Shown here piece after piece: positions 58,269-64,000 of a stretch of 64,000 bases of DNA. Numbering within the stretch: the stretch's first letter is position 1; the number at the start of each line of letters is the position of its first letter. The translations under genes were made by a program, and so were the position numbers. Origin of the DNA: Saccharum officinarum (Eukaryota; Streptophyta; Magnoliopsida; Poales; Poaceae); the NCBI GenBank assembly GCA_020631735.1, contig CM036197.1:50081880-50145879 (forward strand). Reading direction: 5' to 3'. Below the pieces are notes generated by a model. It saw only the letters and a list, made by a program, of their open reading frames with translations. It did no database searches and was not told the DNA's origin.

Positions 58269-59531
58269 GACTCATAACTTGGGTTCTGCAGGAATCAATC
58301 AAATAGTGCACTCCAATTAGCCATGAGCATTCTTTGTGGCTCTTGATGACACTTTTCATAAGGCTATGCTATCAAATTTTACGTTCAGACTCCTAGACTA
58401 GGACAAAAAATAGTACCATGCTACTTTACTAGTAGAACATATATTTTCTGGCATGAAAGGATTTTGGATATGAGAAATTGATCAAAAGAGAAATCTTGGA
58501 GGGATCAGAGCACTTGAAGAACAACAACTTCACCCTTTGGCGTTGTTTGATGCTCATGTATCCACCTCAATTAGTCCATGTGTGTTGGGGTGGGCTGGTG
58601 TGGAATTTAGTTTGAAATAATTCTATATAAACTAGTTGGTCAATAAAAATAATTTTTTTATTAGTCATTAAAGGATAAGTTGTTGCCTTATTTGCTACTA
58701 ATTTTTTTTGTTCGTTATCTAATATGTATACTTAACTTTTATTCCATATTCACCACTTATGTTTTTAATACTTTGAGCAAGCATTTAGAGGCAAGTGTAA
58801 CATGAATATTCCTTGTTACCTAATATTATAATAATATTTGCATACGAATGTGTCTAATATGATGACCCCCAAGGACTTTATGATATAATGATAATAACAT
58901 GATTAATGGTTTATGCAACATATGTTAAAAGGTCTACTTTTTAGCAACATGAACAAAGGTAGGACTAGAGTATTGGGCCTTTTTTGTGCTCTAGTTACTC
59001 TAAACAAGGATTGAATTTTGAAGCGGACATCCAAGATTTACTATACAACCATGAGGACTATATGGCTATAGTCTTGGCGCTCATTATTGGTTAATACGCA
59101 AGAGGGATTTGACTTGTTGGGTATGGTTCTTGTCCTACCACGATGTGTGCTATGTCGTGACCATGTGTGCCACTTTTGGTAGGAATGTATCCATATTTGC
59201 TTGTTATTGAAACATTGTGCCTACTAACTTGTTAGGAGGACTCTAGAAAAGTCTCATAGTGAAATCTTGCTGGCTCACCCTGAAAGTGGATAATGTGTCC
59301 ATACAACACGGGCACATGGGAATCATGACCCACGTGTAAAACTGCACACACTTTGTAGAGATATTTAAAATAGTATAATGGTCATGCTCTCAATCATGAA
59401 TGGTTTGGATCCTTTTTAATTATATGGTTGCCATGGATGATTTAGATTATGTTAAATTCTGATGTTAATTACTTCTATTCGCATGGGATCTCTGAGCTTA
59501 ACCTAGCAAACTAGGATCATAATAGCGATCT
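58269..59531. other. AT-rich intergenic sequence, no gene seen
   Basis: No ORF, terminal repeat or RNA gene was recognised in this 1.26-kb stretch. Confidence 0.4.
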
Positions 59532-59840
59532 GAGTGTATAGCTCAGCTAGTTGAGTTTCTTATGGGAGAACCTCTCCACCTGGGTTGAGGTACTTGATTA
59601 GAAACGGGTGCTCGTATTTTTCTGGATTTACTCCAGGATTTAACAGCGCTATTTTTTCAATGACAGGTGATGTGTCCATCGACAACGAGGCGTTTATAGT
59701 GACTTCGTCAATTTCGAGATTTGCCAAGCCAACTCAGTTTTTTAGAGGTGCTCATAAGGGTTGGGTGTTTATGTGTCCGTTCTTAGGGGCGAGTGTAAAC
59801 TCGTGTATATGAGCATTTGCGTGTGTACCTCGCAAACTAA
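59532..59840 (+). mobile_element. Au-type SINE, tRNA-derived
   Basis: An A-box-like TATAGCTCAGCTAGTTGAG (59541) and a B-box-like GGGTTGAGGTAC (59582) lie about 40 bp apart. The typical SINE body follows: CCAGGATTTAACAGCGCTAT, TTTTTTCAATG, GTCCATCGACAACGAGGCG, GTGACTTCGTCAATTTC and AGGTGCTCATA. The tRNA boxes are mutated, so it is an old copy. Confidence 0.75.
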
Positions 59841-60299
59841 AAGTGTTTGCCCCTGTATAGCCTTCTCAAATCTTTTGAACCTCGCATAAAGTCATGTTAT
59901 GTTTGTTAAGTATGATGATATATACCTATACTTGCTAAGTTCAAGGACCGGCTGTGCATGAATTTTACTCCAAGATATGTCTGCTGCAAATCATAATTTC
60001 TACAAACAAATGAGCCAAGTTATTCTACAGTACGGAGATCTTCTTTTCTCTCGATTCATCATCTCTAGCAGTAAAACAAGTAGTACTGCATACATGGCAT
60101 TCAGGTAAGTGGTAACCAAGCAGATTGATCAGGCAACTGAAATATTGCAAGTAACCAATGCATTATTTAAGATTTCTATTGTCAGCAATTGAGCATCATT
60201 TCTTCTTTTCTTTTTTCTTTTTAGAAAAGCAACTAAGCATCACACTCCTGCACTAACCAAGCAAATAAGACAAATAATGTAAGCAGCTGCTCAGCATAA

Positions 60300-60811
60300 T
60301 GTGGCGACTTTACAATTTATACGCCACAGGCTGCTTAAAGTGATCTGCACTTGCTCATAGAGATCTTGCCGTGCTAAAAAAACATTAAAAATACAAAGCC
60401 ATCAGCTCCAATATAAAAACAACTCGTCTATGACTGTGAGGGCATTTATTTTTAATGCTTTGAAGTGAGATATTTTAAAAAATATATCTGATAAACAAGA
60501 AAATACATAGAAATATTTGCAATGGGCATGGCCCATGAGTATGAATACTCCGAGTTACAAACTCATCACAAGATATATGGAAGTTAACAAATACAAAAGA
60601 TAGATTACGCACATCTTTTGAAGCCAATCATTTTTGTGATTGCTAATTACTCTCCCAGCGTAAAGGCAGAGGCATCGAAGGTGTCGGAGAGACCAGTGCC
60701 AGTCTTGAAGGTAACCTTCTCCGGCGAGGCCTCGGGGACGTACACCTCGACAACGCTGAGCCAGAGCGTCAGCTTCTTTGTCTTTACGCCGGTGATCTTC
60801 CTCAGCTTGCC
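60300..60811 (-). repeat. Segmental duplicate A: DUF538 3' end and downstream flank
   Basis: The flank 60300-60646 and coding tail 60647-60811 match 62810-63098 and 63099-63260: the tail reads LSVVEVYVPEASPEKVTFKT in both, and both flanks share GGCCCATGA..TATGAATACTCCGAG. A second duplicated segment, CACTAACCAAGCAAATAAGA, is at 60252 and 61024. The duplication predates many small indels. Confidence 0.75.
60647..60811 (-). pseudogene. DUF538 C-terminal fragment (truncated duplicate)
   Basis: It encodes GKLRKITGVKTKKLTLWLSV onward to the natural TAA at 60647-60649, about 54 codons with no stops, close to the C-terminal third of the complete gene at 63099. Homology stops at GGCAAG (60811). Upstream lies unrelated sequence with a different short ORF (60802-61005) in another frame. 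It lacks a start codon and promoter. Confidence 0.8.
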
Positions 60812-61005
60812 AGTGGTGTCTCCAAATGCTTGGCAGCAAGGCTAATAGACAACTCATCACTATCTCTGCCAGTGGTGTCTCTGCTGGTCTGGTATGTGCC
60901 GCTCCACAGCCCCAGGCTAGTTGAGCCACTGCTGCTTTCCATGACGTAGTGAAAGGGGTTCACGGTCGGGACGATGGCCATCTCCCCCTCCAACATCCGT
61001 ACCAC
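60802..61005 (-). pseudogene. Receptor-kinase-like C-terminal fragment joined to DUF538 tail
   Basis: MVRMLEGEMAIVPTVNPFHY resembles the end of plant receptor-like kinases, where VVRMLEG closes the kinase domain; a Ser/Thr-rich tail of 40 residues follows to TGA. It overlaps the DUF538 tail by a few bases in a different frame. The 14-bp GCCAGTGGTGTCTC occurs twice (60810-60823 and 60868-60881) around the join. It is a fragment without an upstream kinase domain. The kinase call is tentative. Confidence 0.4.
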
Positions 61006-61252
61006 ATTGCATCACACTCTGGCACTAACCAAGCAAATAAGATACAAATATTGTAACTGTCAAGATGGAATGCGTGGAAGCAACAAGCTTAGGTCCAGTT
61101 TGTTGTGGCTTCCCCGGGTTAGGGGTTGGAGGGGCTCGTCTTCTCAACTATAGCAATACTCTAGGAGCCAGAGTCTCTGCAGTTCATTTTAACCTCTAAA
61201 AGCAGAAGCCATTTTAGTGGTACAGTACTTGTGTTCAATTATGCTCAATAGT

Positions 61253-61914
61253 TAAGGATGAAAATGGATGAAAATAAACGGAAAATATCTCTACTGTTTC
61301 CGTTTCCATATTTTTTTTTACAAAAACGGGAGCGGGAGCCAGACAGCCGAGAGCGGAAATAGTAGCGGGATAAACGGTAATACGAAAACAGGTAAATACG
61401 ATCGGAAAATCTATGGAAATAGATGGTAGTCGGGAACTTAAGCCGGGATTACATATCACGTATGATAACCAAGGTACAAAAGTAAAAGAGAATAAGTAAA
61501 CAAATAATAAATCTCGCATGATTAGTAAAGGTGAATAAGCTAAACTGCTCACCTTGGCTACTTCTTGCTGCTACGCTCCTATAAGTCCTTAGTCCTGACC
61601 GCCTGTGCTACACTGCATGCACACATGTTGCCACACCCAGAGCCAAGAAACAGCAGGACGCCAAGGGCTAAGCCAAGGCAATTAGGCAACAGGAACAAGC
61701 TTCAAGCTAGTTGTCAGATATTTAGGCGAACGGTACTAGCTGACTAGCAAGCAAGTAGCGAACGGGACATGGGTGGCCGAGAGGGAGGCAAGGAACAGAC
61801 AACAGGCTAGCGATGGATTCTGTAGCCAGGCATGGAGGGACGATCGATGGAGCGGGATCGAAAACGGTATACGGCTGCGGATGAAACGAGATTCATCCGT
61901 CCGTTTTCAACTTA
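61253..61914. mobile_element. 662-bp Ds-like hAT element
   Basis: It is flanked by perfect 8-bp copies TCAATAGT (61245-61252 and 61915-61922). The left end TAAGGATGAAAATGGATG and inverted right end TAAGTTGAAAACGGACGG resemble the TAGGGATGAAA ends of the Ac/Ds family. The left subterminal region has repeated AAACGG/CCGTTT motifs and CGGGA boxes, as in Ds, and the interior has no transposase ORF. The family call rests on ends, TSD length and subterminal motifs. Confidence 0.75.
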
Positions 61915-62084
61915 TCAATAGTGCACCCGGACCCAGAGCCAACAGAAGCTCGGCCAAACCGTGGTCACTGGCTCACTGCTCAGCATTAGCTGACCACCTC
62001 AAAATTTACACGCCACATGATCCTTGTTTTTAGAAAAAAAAAATTGACCCGTGGGGTAAGACAGCTCGGGCACTGTGCTTAAGA

Positions 62085-62345
62085 AGAAGATCTTCTCACG
62101 CAGGTCGAGAAAACCTCCGAACCTCTGCCCCACCGATACACAGCGGTACCGTAGCTCCTGTGAGACTGGGCTGACCTTAGACTTGTGCTTTGGTGTGAGG
62201 CAGACGAGGGGATTTTTTTTTCAACGCGTAGATAAACTGCGCCTCCTCCGGCCAATAAATCCACCCCGAAGGAGGTTTGAACTCTGGACGGCAGGGTGCA
62301 AAACGTACAGCTACACCAATTGGTCTAGCGGTTGCTTGCATCCTT
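62085..62345 (-). mobile_element. tRNA-related SINE, minus strand
   Basis: On the minus strand, an A-box-like GCTAGACCAATTGGTGTAG (about 62333 downward) and a B-box-like CCAGAGTTCAAACCTCC (about 62288 downward) are spaced as in a tRNA head. A body of about 180 bp reaching a pyrimidine/purine-rich end follows. The boxes are diverged and no clear TSD was found. Confidence 0.45.
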
Positions 62346-62551
62346 ATTTTTAGATAATGGAAGAATATCGGACTTCATCACTACAAGTGAGGAATCAGCA
62401 AATGTTTAAAACAATAACAGTCTCAGAAGACAAATAAAATTACTTTGTAATCTTAAATACATAAGGCACCCATGGGAGACGAAGAAGACCATTGCCACCG
62501 ACCCTAACGTACGGCAAGCAAAGATGATGTGTTCTTTTCGAACATGGCCTA

Positions 62552-62665
62552 CTTTCTCGTTCCCATGTTCCACGTTCCGGGAACGGCAACGGGAACATGT
62601 TCCCACATTATAAAATGATACCCCGTTCCTGTCCCGGGAATGGGAACGGGAATGAGAGCATGGTT
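62552..62665. repeat. Short inverted repeat cluster of GGGAACGG / CCGTTCCC motifs
   Basis: At least eight GGGAAC/GTTCCC motifs in both orientations, including the perfect palindrome GGGAACATGTTCCC (62591-62604). It looks like a subterminal region of a DNA transposon, but no TIR or TSD was found. Confidence 0.4.
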
Positions 62666-63098
62666 GCTAAGGTTCTTTCTTGCCATCACAATACTGCAAT
62701 TGGCTCCAAAGTGGACGCTAATGAATTCCTCTTAATAAGACTTCATAAAGTTTTTAGATTTACAATTGTCAAAAATAATATCATTTCTTGTTTTACCATC
62801 CCGTAGAGTGAGCTGCACTTGTTGTATATTAAAATAAAAAAGGATCTGCCCCAATATAAAAACATCATCTGTGAGGGCCGCTTCTAGAGTTTTTTTTATT
62901 TTTATAATGATTATTATATATACTGCAAAACAAGAAATTGCGTAGAAAGGTTTGCAATCGGCCTGGCCCATGAATGAGTATGAATACTCCGAGGTACAAA
63001 CGTCACTGATACTTGATGCATACATGGAAGTTTACAAATACAAAAGAAAGATTATGCACTCAACATTTTTTGAAGCCAACCATTTCTGTGACCGCTAA

Positions 63099-63541
63099 TT
63101 ACTCTCCCAGCGCAAAGGCAGAGGCATCGAAGCTGTCGGAGAGGCCAGTGCCGGTCTTGAAGGTAACCTTCTCCGGCGAGGCCTCAGGGACGTACACCTC
63201 GACGACGCTGAGCCAGAGCATCAGCTCCTTTGTCTTCACGCCGGTGATCTTCCTCAGCTTGCCCTTCTCGGCGAATGCCGTCACCTCGGCGGCGTACGAC
63301 ACGGTCTGTTTGATCTTTTTGAAGGTGTGCTCCACCTTCTTCTTCCCCTGCACCAGCCACATGAACCCTGTCTCGCGGAGTCGCGGTTATACCCAAACTC
63401 CTGGATGTCCTCCAAGGGCAGGAAGCCCTTGGGGAGGCCGAGCTCCTCCAGCAGCTCGATTGACTTCTTCCTGCAGATGGCGTCTCCTCCGGTGACGATC
63501 TCAGCGCCAGCACGGTGGCTCTCGATGGGCTGGGACGCCAT
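63099..63541 (-). pseudogene. DUF538 family protein gene, frameshifted by 8-bp insertion
   Basis: This is a single exon from ATG at 63541 (MASQPIESHRAGAEIV) to TAA at 63099-63101. The length is 443 bp; without 8 extra bp it is 435 bp, giving 144 aa, a normal DUF538 size. It shows the N-terminal GLPKGFLPLEDIQEFGYNR, then after the break GFMWLVQGKKKVEHTFKKIK, ITGVKTKELMLWL and VEVYVPEASPEKVTF. These are the usual DUF538 blocks; the fold is a beta barrel of the BPI-like type and the family is linked to stress and pectin/chlorophyll-related roles, not settled. The insertion at about 63376-63391 shifts the frame after GYNR. It reads ACCGCGAC|TCCGCGAG where the coding frame predicts a single ACCGCGAG. 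Frame and composition are otherwise intact, so the loss is recent. A TATA box lies about 120 bp upstream. Confidence 0.85.
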
Positions 63542-63655
63542 GGTCGTTGACTAGCTATCTGCTGCACAGAACGAGCTGTGCGAGCAAGAGTCGGTGGTAG
63601 TAGCTGATGCTGCTTTAGGAGGCGATGTTTATGTGATGGGAGAAGGAACTGCAAC

Positions 63656-63668
63656 ACATCTATATATA
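63656..63668 (-). promoter_or_regulatory. TATA box of the DUF538 gene
   Basis: cctatatata on the minus strand, about 120 bp upstream of the ATG at 63541, followed by a short GC-moderate 5' UTR. Confidence 0.6.
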
Positions 63669-64000
63669 GGCTTGGAGCTTCTACAGAGAAGCAATGCAGG
63701 GCGGGCAGTCTTATGTGACTTTGTTTGGCAGAGGGCGTCGAATTGGACAAAGTCAACATTGCCACCCCTGAATTTCTTTTGTGACAAACGAAGTCAAGAT
63801 TGCCGCTCCTGAATTTTGGATTTTGCTATGCCCTGTTTCTCTTCTCATGTTTGAAATCAGAACATGTACCTGCTGAGCTAGCTAACTATTATGAGGAGGA
63901 AAGAACAAAATTTAATTTAAGAAAGTTCTGAGAATGCTCCAGAATAACTGGGTATTTATTTTTCATTCTTTACATTACACACCATCACACAATTCCGAGC
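63669..64000. other. Upstream region of DUF538 gene
   Basis: About 330 bp of AT-rich promoter-side sequence. The segment CAAAGTCAACATTGCC...CCTGAATTTC is repeated 40-50 bp apart in diverged form (63749-63775 and 63791-63815). No gene seen. Confidence 0.4.

Noticed and set aside
60555..60929. A 124-aa minus-strand ORF over the DUF538 fragment
   Set aside because: It is in the wrong frame: the DUF538 frame is the one ending at 60647, and this ORF is a shadow.

Overview
This window is plant nuclear DNA, most likely from a panicoid grass (sorghum, Miscanthus or sugarcane type). The evidence is a dense nest of LTR retrotransposons with long LTRs, grass-type SINEs and MITEs, CHG-context stop mutations, and a few intron-bearing or single-exon host genes of grass type. 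There are no bacterial-style operons. Only three host loci are recognisable: a KAKU4-like nuclear-envelope gene (minus, 20314-28568, 3' part missing), a DUF538 gene (minus, 63099-63541) with a truncated duplicate at 60647-60811, and a NAC-domain relic (plus, 32420-32878).

Left block (1-19976). An LTR-like sequence on the minus strand (1-1181) is followed by an old Tekay-like LTR (2233-8083). A 2.8 kb TIR transposon (3521-6320, 8-bp TSD) carrying a decayed GRF zinc-finger gene sits inside that LTR. A large chromovirus-type Ty3 retrotransposon (element E1, 8084 to past 19876) cut the old LTR at 8083. E1 has 3.94-kb LTRs, a gag-pol with a C-terminal chromodomain, and an extra ORF between PBS and gag. 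After removal of Met, that extra ORF starts with a 13-residue exact copy of the histone H3 tail (ARTKQTARKSTGG) and matches H3 at 19 of its first 21 positions. A helical/globular domain, a basic NLS-like patch, a coiled coil and an acidic tail follow. This retroelement-encoded H3-tail mimic is the main discovery candidate. The 3' LTR of E1 runs into a 100-N assembly gap.

Middle block (19977-34762). The KAKU4-like gene holds a LINE fragment after exon 4, a 5.5-kb Ty1/copia element with 116-117-bp LTRs (E4, TSD CTTTG) in intron 2, and a Stowaway-like MITE in intron 1. Upstream lie a Ty3 gag relic, a MITE, a 965-bp hAT-like element, the NAC relic and an old copia LTR.

Right nest (33000-56871). 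This is a three-level nest proved by target-site duplications. A non-autonomous Tekay-related element (E2, 34763-56471, TSD CAAGT) inserted into the old copia LTR. A young gag-only SIRE-like copia element (E3, 36012-46552, TSD GAGAG) then inserted into the 5' LTR of E2. E2 encodes a single 299-aa protein whose N-terminal domain resembles the middle domain of E1's H3-mimic ORF, so both look like members of one accessory-ORF family. The U3 regions of E3 and of the old copia LTR hold dense arrays of short inverted motifs with the same layout but different motif sequences.

Right end (56877-64000). This part holds an inverted LTR fragment, a 104-bp foldback MITE, two SINEs, a 662-bp Ds-like hAT element (TSD TCAATAGT), and the duplicated DUF538 locus. 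The complete DUF538 copy is frameshifted by an 8-bp insertion with the exact form of an Ac/Ds excision footprint.

All calls come from reading the sequence. No database search or alignment program was run, and the LTR differences quoted were counted by eye.
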